Shown: one piece after another, positions 1-10,686 of the stretch
How the letters are laid out: every line of letters starts with the position of its first letter
Position numbering within the stretch: position 1 is the stretch's first letter
DNA from: Owenia fusiformis
Lineage: Eukaryota; Annelida; Polychaeta; Sabellida; Oweniidae
Direction: 5' to 3'
Length of the DNA stretch: 64,000 nucleotides
Assembly: GCA_903813345.2 (NCBI GenBank)
Contig: CAIIXF020000010.1
Span: 33,347,425-33,411,424 of the forward strand
Notes under the pieces: generated by a model
Database searches by the model: none
Told to the model about the DNA's origin: nothing
The model's input: only the letters and a program-made list of their open reading frames with translations
Made by a program: the position numbers and the translations under genes

Positions 1-1340
1 ATTAATACCTTCAGAGTTATGTTGAAAACATATGTAAATATTAGCGTGTCACTATATTGTACCATTAAAAAAAGAAATAAAAGAAATGGTACATTTTGGA
101 GTATACTACTCCGGCGCCGTTTTCAATAGCTTTTACTCTAGCGTTGTTGGACTTCAAACAGAAGTTAAAGTTACCCGCAAATGATATATCCATTGCATGG
201 AAAAATGGTCCTACTTTTCATTGATTTATATGGTGACCTAAATACAACTCTATCTCACATTATCGTATCCATAATCAGGGCCAGTAAGGGCCTTTAAGAA
301 AGGGGACCATAATCCACAGGGGACCATAATTTCTTTTACACCGGGCGTGTACCTAGGGACAAAGTAGCTACACTAAAGATACTTTTAGATAGGCTGCTAA
401 ATATAAAAATGGCGGCCAATTTTTTAAAAAAAAAGTAATCTTTGATATCTCAAATATGAGTGAACGGATCTAGATCAAATTTTATATGATGATGCCTAAC
501 ACGGTACCTCTGTTTGACAAAGTATTTTCAAGATGGCAGCTGAATTTTAAAATGGCCGCCAATTTTTTGTAAAAAATGTAATCTTTGATAACTCAAATAG
601 CAGTGAATGGATTTTGTTCAAACTTTATAAGCTGATGCCTAGGGACACAGTAACTCTGTTTGTAATAATCATAATATTTTTGTTCGGTGGGATTTGCTAC
701 TCCGTGGAGTTGCTGTTTTTCTAGTTGGAAAATGTGTACAATTTTTAATACTTTTATTTATTAACCGGTATCAGCATTTCACAGATCAATCTTACTTGAT
801 TTATTATACGTCAACCTGACCACGTGTAGTTGTCACACTACCCTACCTCGATCGCGCATGCGTAAATTTGGGGGTTTTCAACCAGGTCGCTTTTGAGTAT
901 ATTGACTGCTTAGTCAAAAGGTTAATACGTTTTGTGCTCGGAGTGAGTCAATAGAGACCTTAAGATATACGGACGACCTGTACGTGTACCTGTAATTACA
1001 CGTACACGTACAGATTTTTTAAATGTTCCTTTTGTGCGCCTAAAACAAGTCCTTAGTCACTCGTCGACGTGTACCTTTACGAAACAAGGAATTAGTGGGT
1101 ATCTGGTGATGAAAGTATGATATTTTAAATCGGCTTACACACGGGAAGTGTAATTTGCTTAAGGCATACAGATATACCAATGGGTGTTAGGTGTTTGGGT
1201 GAGGTAACGATTTTTTATTTATTTCCGATTGTTGCTATGTAGATATTTATCTCTTGATAATTGTCTCTTGATAATTTGAGGAGATTTGTTTGTGTGTTAA
1301 TCTGCTTGATTGCTTGTTTGTTTTATGTAGTGGTTCTTAC
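1..1340. other. Gene-free left edge
   Basis: No coding region can be supported here. About 340-665 holds two to three degenerate copies of a ~147-bp unit built on 'atggcggccaattttt' followed by 'gtaatctttgatatctcaaat', a dispersed-repeat style also seen at 34-35 kb. Around 850-870 is 'tcgcgcatgcgta', which resembles an NRF1 site, and 985-1015 is a 'cgtgtacctgta / tacacgtacacgtacag' quasi-palindrome. A promoter is possible but no adjoining exon was found. Confidence 0.4.
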
Positions 1341-1349
1341 TATAAAGCA

Positions 1350-1850
1350 CGGTGGTCTGTCTGCCTGCCAACATGTCGTTCAGCCTGTTAGCCTGTCGTT
1401 CTGACTGCCAGCCTGTCGTTCTGACTGCCAGCCTATCGGTCTGCCAGCCTGTCCGTCTGTCACCCTGTCGGTCTGCCAGCCTGCCGGCATATCGGTCTGT
1501 CGTTCTGTCTGCCAGGCTGTCGTTCTGTCTGCCAGGCTGTCGTTCTGTCTGCCAGCCTGCCAACATTCCGGTCTGTCAGCCTGCCAGCATGTCGTTCTGT
1601 CTGCCAGTATGTCAGCCTGCCGGTCTGCCAACATGTCGGCCTGTAAGATTGCCGGTCTGCCAGCCTGTCGGCATTCCGGTCTGTCAGACTCCCAGCCTGT
1701 CGTTCTGTCTGCCAGCCTGTCGGACTGCCAGCCTGTCGGTCTGCCAACCTGCCGGTCTGTCATGATCAGACTGTCTGTCTGTCCGTCCGTCCGTCCGTCC
1801 GTCCGTTCGTTCGTCCGTCTGTCCGCCCGCCCGCCTGTCTGTCTACATTC
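1350..1850. repeat. CTGTC/CTGCCAG minisatellite
   Basis: About 420 bp are made of units of roughly 16 bp such as 'ctgtcggtctgccagc' and 'ctgtcgttctgtctgccag'. They pass at about 1775 into a CCGT/CTGT tetranucleotide tract up to about 1845. Several long overlapping open frames on both strands run through it. They are by-products of a stop-free repeat, not genes. Confidence 0.9.
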
Positions 1851-2394
1851 GGCCTACTTTTTTTCGTTCATGAAGTATTATCTTTCTAAATCCTAAATTT
1901 TGGGCTCAAACAAATTTGAAAAATTTGGATTTTTTTGTTATATTTGAATTTTTTTTGTTTTATTTGAATTTTTTAAAAAGAATTCAAACAATAATTTGAA
2001 AGAAATTAAAAAAAAAAAATGCGACAAAAAATTTGAACAAAAAAAAGAATTTTGATTAAAAAGTGATATTCGATGATTTGGGACAGTTTCTGCTAAAATA
2101 TGATATCTTAATCCACATATCAAATATATATCTTCACGTGATATTCGATCTATATCCTTGCAACCATGGGGTAATATACGAATATTTAATTCTATTGAGG
2201 TGAATACCTGTGCATCTTTCACATGTAAGTGATATTCAACGAAGTCCGAAGGGCTAGTGGAATATCATCTTGTGAAAGTTCACAGGTATTCACCGAAAAT
2301 AGAATTAAAAATTTGTTTTATTATATCACTGTCATACCATCTTCTATAATTAAATAAGTCATATGTTAACATTGAAATACATTTATATATATTT

Positions 2395-3345
2395 CTTCTA
2401 ACAATATCACGCGGTCCTAACTCACCATGGCGTATCGAAACCAAAACGCCCCGCAAAACCGTTATTTTGAATTTCAAATCTACCCTGTCGTTGGAAAATC
2501 AATGATTGTGAGTCTCACACTACACCGTTTTTCTTCAAACTTGTTCCATTAAAACCTTCACAGAAATACTTTTCAGTCGAGACATTGACTTTGTATACAA
2601 AGTCCCTCGTTTTAGCGGCGTTTTGGTCCCCAGATGTGAGAAGTTGCAAATCCTCAGAGATTTCAACCACAATCCTTGATATCTCGTCAGTTCTTCTATC
2701 ACTCTCCCCCATATTCTGCGCAAGGACTCCCATTACAACCCTCCATCGCTGCATCAACATATTTATTACATGAAACGCAGCAATTTTGAAAAGTCCTACG
2801 CAACTGTTCGAAATTGACCAAAACGCCCCGTTGTCTTTCAAAACGCCCCGCAGAGTCTATGATTACAAACGTGAATCTAGGATCCAACGGGGCGTTTTGG
2901 AAGAGAACGGGGCGTTTTGATCAATTTCGAACAGATGCGTAGGACTTTTGGAAATTGGTGCGTTTAATGTAATAAATATGTTGATGCAGAGATGGAAGGT
3001 TGTTTTGGGAGTCCTTGTGCAAAATATTGGGGAGAATAATAAAAGAACTTGCGATATTTCGAAGCTTTTGGTTGAAATCTCTGAAGATTTGCATCTTCTC
3101 ACATCTGGGGACCAAAACGCCGCTAAAACGAGTGACTCTGTACACAAAAGTAATGTCTCGAGTGAAAGGTATTTCTTTGAAGGTTTTAATGGAACAAGTT
3201 TAAAGAAAAACGGTGTACTGTGCGATTCACAATTATTGATTTTCCAAAGAAATGGTAGGTTTGAAATTCAAATTAACTGTTTTGCGGGGCGTTTTGGTTT
3301 CGATATCCCCCGGTGAGTTAGTACCGCGTGAATATAACAATAAAT
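2395..3345. repeat. Inner ~950-bp palindrome of the foldback element
   Basis: The sequence from about 2395 to 2875 recurs as its reverse complement from about 2885 to 3345, with a very short centre near 2880. Shared landmarks are 'ggggcgttttggtttcgat', 'ggaccaaaacgccgctaaaacga' read on one arm, and 'gttccattaaaacctt'. The arms differ by scattered substitutions. Short frames on both strands mirror each other and are not taken as genes. Confidence 0.8.
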
Positions 3346-3739
3346 ATCAACTACCATATTATATAGTCAATAAATATCAACTCCCATTGTAATATAATTG
3401 TAATATTTTAATTGAAGGTTTCATGTTAACATTATAATTAATTGTAACATTGCAATGGGTCAATGAAAATGGAATCATTGTGTTCATACTCATAGTATTG
3501 CCCATGTGGGAAACAGAGTTGGGAATGTTTTTCAAATGTCCATTCTGAAATGACTCCTTGTTAGTACTGCCATTAGCACTTGTATAATCAGTATGTATAA
3601 GTCATGACCGTTGAATATCATTTGATATTCACCGGAAGTCACGTGACTTCCGTTGAATATTGCTAGTTATATTTTAGTCACATGTAGGACATGGACCAAT
3701 ACGAGAGTGAGGAATATGACAGTGATATAATAATATAGG

Positions 3740-4030
3740 TGTATCTTATGGTTTTGTAAAAATATCATTTATATCCATGAGTGGATATATGATATCTTCA
3801 TGAGCGCAGTTGATGAGTGACGATATTGATATCAACGAATGGATATAAATGATATTTTTTTTAAAACCATTGGATTGTCCGTTTATCCCAGGGAAATCAT
3901 TACCCATTAATGCCCATGAGTGGATATATGATATCTTCACAAGTGAGCGCAGTGAATGAGAAAAGATATCCATGAGTGGATATAAATTATATTTTTTCAA
4001 AACCATAGGATTGTCCGTACATACATATAT
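3740..4030. repeat. Tandem pair of ~160-bp units, GATATC-rich
   Basis: The block 'catgagtggatatatgatatcttca ... gagcgcagt' with 'ggatataaatgatatttttt...aaaaccat.ggattgtccgt' occurs twice in a row, at about 3750-3885 and 3910-4015. It lies inside the larger foldback element. Confidence 0.7.
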
Positions 4031-4329
4031 ATCTCCCGCTGTATATCTCTCGCTCCAATATTCCGGGGAAAACGTTTTTGTCCAGTGTAGAAACAGTCAA
4101 TTTTTCATATGTTATATCTTGCAAAAGCGAAACTGTCAAAATGGATACGCAGACGGTAGCATTTCTTTTGACCAAAATTTTGATGTTTTTTTCGAAAATA
4201 ATGAGAATGAGAACACTTTAAAAAACAAATCTGCACTATTGGTGTCCTAAAAACCGCACTCGTGAAATCTTACTTGTCATGAGATAAATCAGTTATGCGA
4301 TGCTCGGTTTTTAAAATGGAGTATATCCC

Positions 4330-4390
4330 TCAGGAAATATGATATCTTACCTCGGACCGTCCGGGCCGTCGGTAAGATATCTATATTCCC
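4330..4390. repeat. Hairpin with gatatcttac stem
   Basis: 'gatatcttacctcgga' is mirrored by 'cgtcggtaagatatc' across a short GC-rich loop, giving a strong stem-loop inside the right part of the foldback element. There is no T-tract or gene context that would make it a terminator. Confidence 0.6.
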
Positions 4391-4699
4391 CTTAGCAAGA
4401 TATGATATATCCCAAATACAGAACCTCCCATAACCCTCATTTATCCCATGGTTGCAAGGATATAGATCGAATATCACCTCAAGATATATTTGATATGTGC
4501 ATCAAGATATCATCATGGGCTCTAGTTGAAAGCCCATGATATCATATTTTAGCAAAAAACAACCATCGAATATCACTTTTGAAACCATCGAATCTCACTT
4601 TTTCATATTAGAAATCTTGAAACCAACGAGTATCACTTTTTATATTAAAAGTGATATTCCATGGTTTCAAAAGTGATATTTGATGGTTTCGATTTTTTT

Positions 4700-6300
4700 A
4701 AATTTTCGTATACTTTTCATCAAACAACTGATCAACAGAACAAAACAGTCTGGCATGTAAAGGAGAAAGCGAAATAGTCTAGTCTGCCGGAACAGTATGG
4801 CTTTCACATAAGTGATACAATAATGGCAATACGAATTGCCATTATTTCATACTTGAAATTATCTGCAACTTTACCCATAGGATTCGTTATTTATTCAACC
4901 ATAGCACATACACATATTCGACAGATATGTTACTTTTAAATTAAAGGCCGAGTTCCGGGAAATATTAACACAATTGAACATGTTGAACAACTAATATACA
5001 TACTTTTTGTGGCTTGGTTGAATGGCTATTAATCCCAAGTTCCGATGTGCCTCATCAAGAAGATGATAGAGTGACAAAGATTATGTCAAGAGGAGTTTAT
5101 AATTTTTGTGCAAATTTTCTTCTTGGATCGAAAAATTTCATTTTAATTCGATTAACTTACGATAGGTGGCAAAAGGTCTAAAGGTATGTCACGTGACACA
5201 AAACAACGAATCATATGACACGAAACAATGATTCATTCGCCAGATGGCGCAGTTAAATGAGGTCAATTTACGACAAACGGAAACCGTTTAGCTCAGCTTC
5301 AATTTTGCTCTCGCAGTCGAACGAAACTGACACTTCTTTCGTTGATACCTAGGTGAGTGATTTTTTCAGGCTCCGGTATTTTGACATAAGTAAGTTCACG
5401 TCGTAGCCATTCTTAGGGGCAGGTTTGAGGCACCAACGATTTATTTTGACGTTTTTCTAAGGAATTATTCCCGATTTCCGGTATTGCCCCTTTAATAACA
5501 TAAATAAACAGCAAATTGCTTTTTTAGTCGTTTATCAATGGTTCAAAACTCACGTTCCAACCAACCTGTAAAGTGCCAAATTCACGTCTTGCCGCTCGTG
5601 TAAGATGAATGAGACCGTGAAATAAATAGTACATAGTTATGTAATACTGATCTCACTCACAATCTTTCTCGTACAGGTTCACAACAAGACGACAAAAACG
5701 CCCGGCGCTATTGAATTTACACGTCAACGGGATTATAAAACAAGTCAGACGTGTCGAATGGAGCATAAAGTTACATGATTTGTTGCGCGCGCATCATGTT
5801 TCACGTACAGGTACAGGTACAGGTTACTATTTGGTGCAATCTTAAGGTCTCTAATATTGCTATTCGCTGACCTTCAGTGGTGCAATAGTGAAGTCCACGT
5901 TCCAAGTTATATGATAGTTGAAGAAAGAATGTAAATAATATCGTTTTAAATTTTAAAATATTTGATGTGTTATAGTACACGGTACAGAGTTGCAAAGGTT
6001 GATCAATACAGGGTACAAGGAATGTAAATTGTTCAATTGATCTCATGTACATTTACGTTGCAAACAGTGAAAATAATGCCAAAAAGGCCGCCTGTTGATG
6101 CTTTGAGGTGTCATCAATTGTTATTTAATCCAAATAAAGTAAACATTATTTTGTAGATTTAGACACGGGCTTTCAGGTCGTATATGGGTCTTTTTCAAAA
6201 GTTCGTAACTTTCTCCAAAAAATTAAAACGGTTGATATTTCAATCAATTTTTGATTTTTTGGGACGAACAACGATCATTGTTCCAGAAAATTGCCTTTAA
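4700..6300. other. Gene-free region with possible promoter-like segment
   Basis: No coding region is supported. About 5160-5480 is less AT-rich and holds two copies of 'gacac.aaacaa.gattc', a 'cgccagatggcg' near-palindrome and a donor-like 'ctaggtgagtg' near 5350, so an untranslated exon on the plus strand is conceivable. About 5805-5825 carries 'gtacaggtacaggtacagg'. The flanking 'gcaatcttaaggtctct' is mirrored by 'agagaccttaagat' near 955. Confidence 0.3.
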
Positions 6301-6349
6301 AAGATACATGTAGTTTAAGTGGAAATTATGAAATAACACAGCAAAATGT

Positions 6350-7110
6350 AAAAAATCTAACGTGCGTGACGTTTTTGATGAAATCAACAGTTACTTTTGT
6401 AATACAGACGATAAAATACATTTAAGTCTCTCAAACTGTGTAAATGCATATGACGAAAAAATCGTTTGTCGATATTTCATGAATTTATGCATTTAAGGTT
6501 TCTCAGCTAATTTTCAATATGCTAACGTGCGTGACGTTTTTAAATACATGTATCTGCGTTTTTCATCTGCTATCCTGAGTTTCTCATATAACATGATATA
6601 TTAGGAATAAATATGTTTTAACCAATCTAAAGCTTTAAATAAACGTTTTACCCTTGTAAGTTTTGTGTCATAAGGCATTAAGCAAGTTTTTTACTAAAAA
6701 CTAACGTGCGTGATGAATTGATTGTGTTGACACGAAATATGTTAAACTCAATAATAAGTGTACATCTTAGTGATAAAGTAACAGCAGTCGATTTCTTAGT
6801 GTATAATACATGTTATACCTTGTCAAACATCATACGTATTATATTTTATAACTGGCAAAATATGGATATCCGATTAATACAATGGTTTAGGACTTATTTC
6901 AACCACAGAAGTAAATTATTCTATAACGTACAGTATCTTGCTTCATGGTCATTCCATTTCCCCAGCAGGATACGTTACAATTAACATTAATAGCTTTCCT
7001 CAAATTATTTAGTTTGAAGAATGACATAGCGATATATTGTTATGTGTATTCATTATTTTATTCAAGAAAATGTTTGCTTGAATTCTACGGGCGTGACGAT
7101 TTTAAGTTGA
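6350..7110 (+). repeat. Dispersed acgtgcgtgacg motif cluster
   Basis: The string 'ctaacgtgcgtgacgttttt' occurs near 6360 and 6525, as 'ctaacgtgcgtgatgaattg' near 6703, and in a decayed form 'ctacgggcgtgacgatttt' near 7086. The last two are both followed by 'ttgacacga'. Read on the plus strand each could encode N-V-R-D followed by hydrophobic residues, within short open stretches ended by stops. This may be a decayed repeat protein or a set of binding sites for the adjacent transposon-like gene; neither is proven. Confidence 0.4.
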
Positions 7111-7788
7111 CACGATTTTAACAATAACAGTAAAATGCTAATGAGACCAACTTCATGAGACCAACATATCTTGTAACTGGCACAAAACAATTACTTTGAA
7201 AATGTAACAACCACAAGGTTAACATTAAGACGGTAATCTATCTACTTACAACTGACTACAATACAATACAGTTACATTTTAAATAGCACTGTTTTATACA
7301 TTTTATATCAAAACCAGTGGAAATTTAAGTTACTATTGACATTTGATCATCATGATGATCGGGATTTTAATTCAGGCTCCTCAGGTTTTGATTTTTCTTC
7401 CCTCACAAAAGTTTATCAAATTCTGACAAATTGGAAAAAAGCCTTCCAAACTTAAATAAGGAGCGTGTAACTGATAACAAGAACAGTGAAATGTGACAAC
7501 GTTTGTACACTTGAATGCTAAAATCAGACTATGAAAGTCATAAAGGTTCAATAATGTTCATCATAAATGTTCATTTGTCGGTGCCATGGTTCCACATTTT
7601 CTCAGTAAGTCAGAACCCATCTCTGCCCAGCTTCCTTGGCCTGGAAAGTAATGTCATAAAATATTGACTTCATTTTCATTTATGTTTTATAGCTATTTCA
7701 TAACAGGAGAAATATAAGGCATTGTACGGATCAGGAGTAATTGTTATCCAATTATTCAAATCACTGTGTACAAACCTGGTTCCAAAAT

Positions 7789-7896
7789 TCACTTCTCCTT
7801 ATTTACACATTTGTGGCACGTAAAGTGCATTTGGTCGATGTTTCCGTATCTCGCACATGACTCGTGGGCCCATCTCTTGCAGCTGGTACACATAAT
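7789..7896 (-). CDS. 3' exon of transposase-like gene: second half of PHD-type zinc finger
   Basis: On the minus strand an acceptor (CTTATAG at about 7903-7897) opens a 108-nt exon in phase 0. It encodes I-M-C-T-S-C-K-R-W-A-H-E-S-C, then ...F-T-C-H-K-C-V-N-K-E-K, and stops at 7789-7791 (TGA). With the C-x2-C pair on the preceding exon this gives C-x2-C ... C-x2-C ... H-x3-C ... C-x2-C, a PHD/RING-like zinc ligand order with the conserved W before H. Such fingers are common at the C-termini of animal transposon-derived proteins. The link to the upstream exon is inferred from matching phase and completion of the zinc-ligand set. Confidence 0.7.
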   Translation of the reverse strand: MMCTSCKRWAHESCARYGNIDQMHFTCHKCVNKEK

Positions 7897-8081
7897 CTAT
7901 AAGTAATGTACGGAACAATTAGGAAATATCAGAATTTTAATTTATGTGTCAAAGTAACCAATGCAGTAAAATTCCCTGTGTTATTTATATCATATAATGG
8001 ACTTTTCACGTTGGAACTGTTGCTTGGAAATAAAAATTAAAGGATTATCAATATTGAGAATGTAACAATTACTTTACATAC

Positions 8082-9565
8082 CCATTGTTCTCGTTTCTTT
8101 GGGTCCCTCAAATCATTGTATTCAAAATCACATTTCACGCACTTGATTTCATCGTTCTCTCTCAACACGGATCTCGGCTTTTCCTTCACACCTTGCTGTG
8201 CATCGTCTCTAGGCTCTCTAGACTGGGTTCTCGCATTTCGATCACTGGTCTTGTATTCTCCTGATTTGTCAACTTTAGGCTTATATCACCTGACCAACCA
8301 TTCACCGCGCATTCCGCTGTTGTTTCGCCTGTGGTACAAACCTTGCAGAAGCAGGGGTACTCTCTCGTTTGGACCACCTGTGGCATTATACCTCTGACAG
8401 CGTGGAGCTTTCTTGTTCCCTTTAAAGTTTTTACATTTGTTCTGTTTGATGGAATCCTGTTTCTAACAGTTTCCTCTGAAGGAACATAGAAGAAGGTTCT
8501 CCTGTATTTTTCACAGCTTTCTTTGTTTTCTTTTTCTGGCTTCGTTTTTGTTTTTTCGAGAAAGTTACAGAGTTCATGAGCATTTCGAATGACTACTTCT
8601 CTTGCTTTCATTGCCCTCGATGCAGCACTTTTGCATACTGCACTTTCGCCATCGTTCGGACTCTTGCCGTGTCTGGAGCCAAAATAGTGTTTTTCTGTGA
8701 TAATACCATAATCTTCAAGGCTATAGCTTGCATCGGCAAAGGATGTCTTGCATTTGTACTGTGAACTGCAACCATCGGTGAAGTGTATCATTCGTTTGAC
8801 TTCAACATCTCTGTTTTTCTTGAGATGGTCAATTGCCTTCTCAACAAAAACTCTAACAGCGTGAGAATCGTGCTTAAGATCGTTAGTGATGAATATCAAG
8901 GTCTCCGTCGTAATGTGATTTTTACATTGGGGACAATTATAGTATGTGACAATAGGGTGAATGGTGGCTTGCTCATGCTGCCAGTGAGCAGCCTGGACCT
9001 CGTCCTGAAACACGCAAAGATAATTTTGAGCAAAGTCCATGCACATTACAAACCAAAGAGGTGGCAGCTCCTCAATAAGCTTCGAAAATTGTGTACTTTG
9101 CCATTTTGCCGCATAGAGATGTTCTGAATATGGCATCAAGTCGGATTCAAGGTCCTTCAACAACTCACTCATTTTTACAGTCTTCTTTACAAGTCCTTTC
9201 TTTGTTACATTTTCGCCTTTTTTGTTCTTGGATAAACAGTTTTGCCAGACGTTATAATTTATAGATTCATTGAGGTATGGCTCAATTGGCTTCAGTTGAC
9301 TGGTCATCATAGTTTTGACCCCACATTCTTCACAGGAGCGGTGAACACATGTTAAGCTTTCTGCTGAACAAACTGTTGCTTTGCTTAGCTTATATTTATT
9401 TTGTATTACTTTACCAAGGTGTTCATCCTTAATAGAATGATTGCGGACGAATGACTGTATGGCTTTGATTTTTAGTTCAACGTTAGCACAGTATTCACAT
9501 ACACATTGATTCAGGGTGTGCTTGGCTTGTGGTTTCACGTTCGACGGCACATTGCACATTTTCAT
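8082..9565 (-). pseudogene. Transposase-like (RNase H-fold style) gene, apparently frameshifted near its 3' end
   Basis: A 459-codon frame on the minus strand (9565 to 8186) has two N-terminal Cys-rich motifs (C-x-C-E-Y-C; C-E-E-C), then C-M-D-F-A-Q-N-Y, Q-D-E-V-Q-A-A-H-W, A-T-I-H-P, F-T-D-G-C-S-S-Q-Y-K and F-G-S-R-H-G-K-S-P-N-D-G. I recognise this motif order from a large family of uncharacterised invertebrate proteins thought to be transposase-derived. The two Asp motifs and the HGK-x2-DG box are candidate catalytic elements. The frame stops at 8186. A -1 shift at about 8297 ('ggtgatataag') opens a frame continuing to 8082 through E-I-K-C-V-K-C-D-F, the first half of a PHD finger, ending on a GTATGT donor. 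So the reading frame is probably broken, or the assembly has an indel. The first codons abut a LINE fragment, so the true start is uncertain. Confidence 0.7.
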
Positions 9566-9730
9566 AAAGTGAGACTATGGCATGATATATACGACCTTTA
9601 ATGCCCATTCTATTCAATTTTACAAACAGACATTGTCTATTAATATTATCAAAGGCTTTAGAAAAATCTACGAAACAAAAAAAAGTTGACAGTTTGGATA
9701 ATTGTTTGTTATGAACAATAGAATATAATT
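9541..9730 (-). mobile_element. LINE (non-LTR) reverse-transcriptase fragment
   Basis: Minus-strand translation gives a frame with F-V-D-F-S-K-A-F-D-N-I-N-R, then L-N-R-M-G-I-K-G and S-L-Y-E-N-V. This is the classic non-LTR reverse-transcriptase block (palm motif A with its catalytic Asp, followed by the 'K-L...G-I' helix). It is preceded by a stop near 9729. At the 3' side it runs directly into the 5' end of the transposase-like frame with overlap of the ATG region, so the two elements are fused or one inserted into the other. Only about 60 codons remain. Confidence 0.8.
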
Positions 9731-9930
9731 AATTTTCAACGTAAGGAAGAAATGGAATTAATGAACATGTGTAATGATCAAAAGTCTTTCTAGACACAAA
9801 TTGGTAAATCAAAATAGTACTGATTTATACTAATAGCCGGTTTACATATCCATATTTATCTTCATTGGGTACGAGTTAAGTAAATTTGCTGCAACGAAAC
9901 AGCAACCAGTAATCATTATTCTATAACTGG

Positions 9931-10429
9931 TCAATCGACCACTTGTAAATTTGTACTAACAATCGCTGTGTTACTCTCTGCCATGCTCGCATTTATTGAT
10001 GCAAGCGATGTACATCCTGGCGCTGAATTCGTCTCGGAGCTGTTTGTTCCACTGCTCACAAGAGACTTTCGGAAACTGCTATAGGCGAAGAAATTAAACA
10101 CACCTCCCATATTTGAAAACGTAGCTGTTAATAATGTCAGCCATAGAGGTGGAAGTTCTTTAAACGCCCAGAACGAGTAAAACACATACGCCCACCACTG
10201 GCCAAAGTAGGCAATAACGAATATCACCAACGTTTTGGCGGTTTTGATGCACTGGTTTTTCTTTGCAGCTTCGTCATCATTGAAGTCGGCCATCCTTCTT
10301 GTGATCCTCCACACGGTAAAAACAACCGATGCGTAACATGCGAGATTGAAAAGGGTCGTAAAGATCATGGCAATGGAGATAACTGACATCACGAGTCCAT
10401 ATAAAGGATTTCGTCCATCTAAGAAACAC
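9931..10429 (-). CDS. Seven-transmembrane receptor, exon 2 (TM5-TM7 and C-tail)
   Basis: The acceptor TTTTCTTTTAG opens the exon in phase 2, completing the Trp of exon 1 and adding C-F-L-D-G-R-N, the second extracellular loop with its likely disulphide Cys. TM5 follows (Y-G-L-V-M-S-V-I-S...), then a basic third intracellular loop (V-W-R-I-T-R-R-M), TM6 (T-L-V-I-F-V-I-A-Y-F-G-Q-W-W-A) and TM7 (L-L-T-A-T-F-S-N-M-G-G-V-F-N-F-F-A-Y). The Ser/Thr/Asn-rich tail could be phosphorylated. Stop TGA is at 9931-9933. With exon 1 the protein is 358 residues, normal for a small GPCR. Confidence 0.85.
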
Positions 10430-10686
10430 CTAAAAGAAAAGAAAAAAAAACTGAGAATTATTGTGTTTTATGGACTATAGCGTTGGCTTTAGGGATGGAT
10501 GTGGACCCCTCCTATTAACATAAATCGCCCCTCCCTTTAATGGAAATGACCCCTACAAGTTACATACATGACCCCTGCCATTAACATAAATGACCACTCC
10601 CATATTTGTCATTAGATGTTTATCAAGAAAACTTCATATTTATTGAAATTGATTTGTTGTTGCAAATAATTTAAGGGATAACTCAC
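10430..10686 (-). other. GPCR intron with a ~28-bp tandem repeat
   Basis: The 257-bp intron lies between GTGAGT (10686 downward) and the acceptor at 10430-10431. About 10499-10605 holds four degenerate ~28-bp units of the type 'tgacccctcccattaacataaa'. Confidence 0.8.

Larger units (their letters stand above)
2060..4600. mobile_element. Nested foldback (inverted-repeat) element
   Basis: The outer arms are about 2065-2175 and its reverse complement at about 4440-4590. Both contain 'aagtgatattcgatg', 'gatatagatcgaatatcac' and 'ccatggttgcaaggatat' in mirrored order. Inside lie a hairpin (2188-2312) and a near-continuous palindrome (about 2395-3345). No transposase frame is visible, so this looks like a non-autonomous foldback element or several nested insertions. 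The exact ends and target-site duplication were not resolved. Confidence 0.65.

Noticed and set aside
1297-1896. Several overlapping open frames on both strands in the CTGTC/CTGCCAG tract
   Set aside because: They arise because the short repeat lacks stop codons in most frames. The peptides are low-complexity and no start or splice context supports them.
2515-3316. Pairs of similar ~60-120-codon frames on opposite strands
   Set aside because: They mirror each other because the region is a palindrome. No domain is seen and the arms have diverged without regard to codons.
8116-9127. Plus-strand frames of 62-114 codons
   Set aside because: They are antisense shadows of the transposase-like gene on the minus strand.
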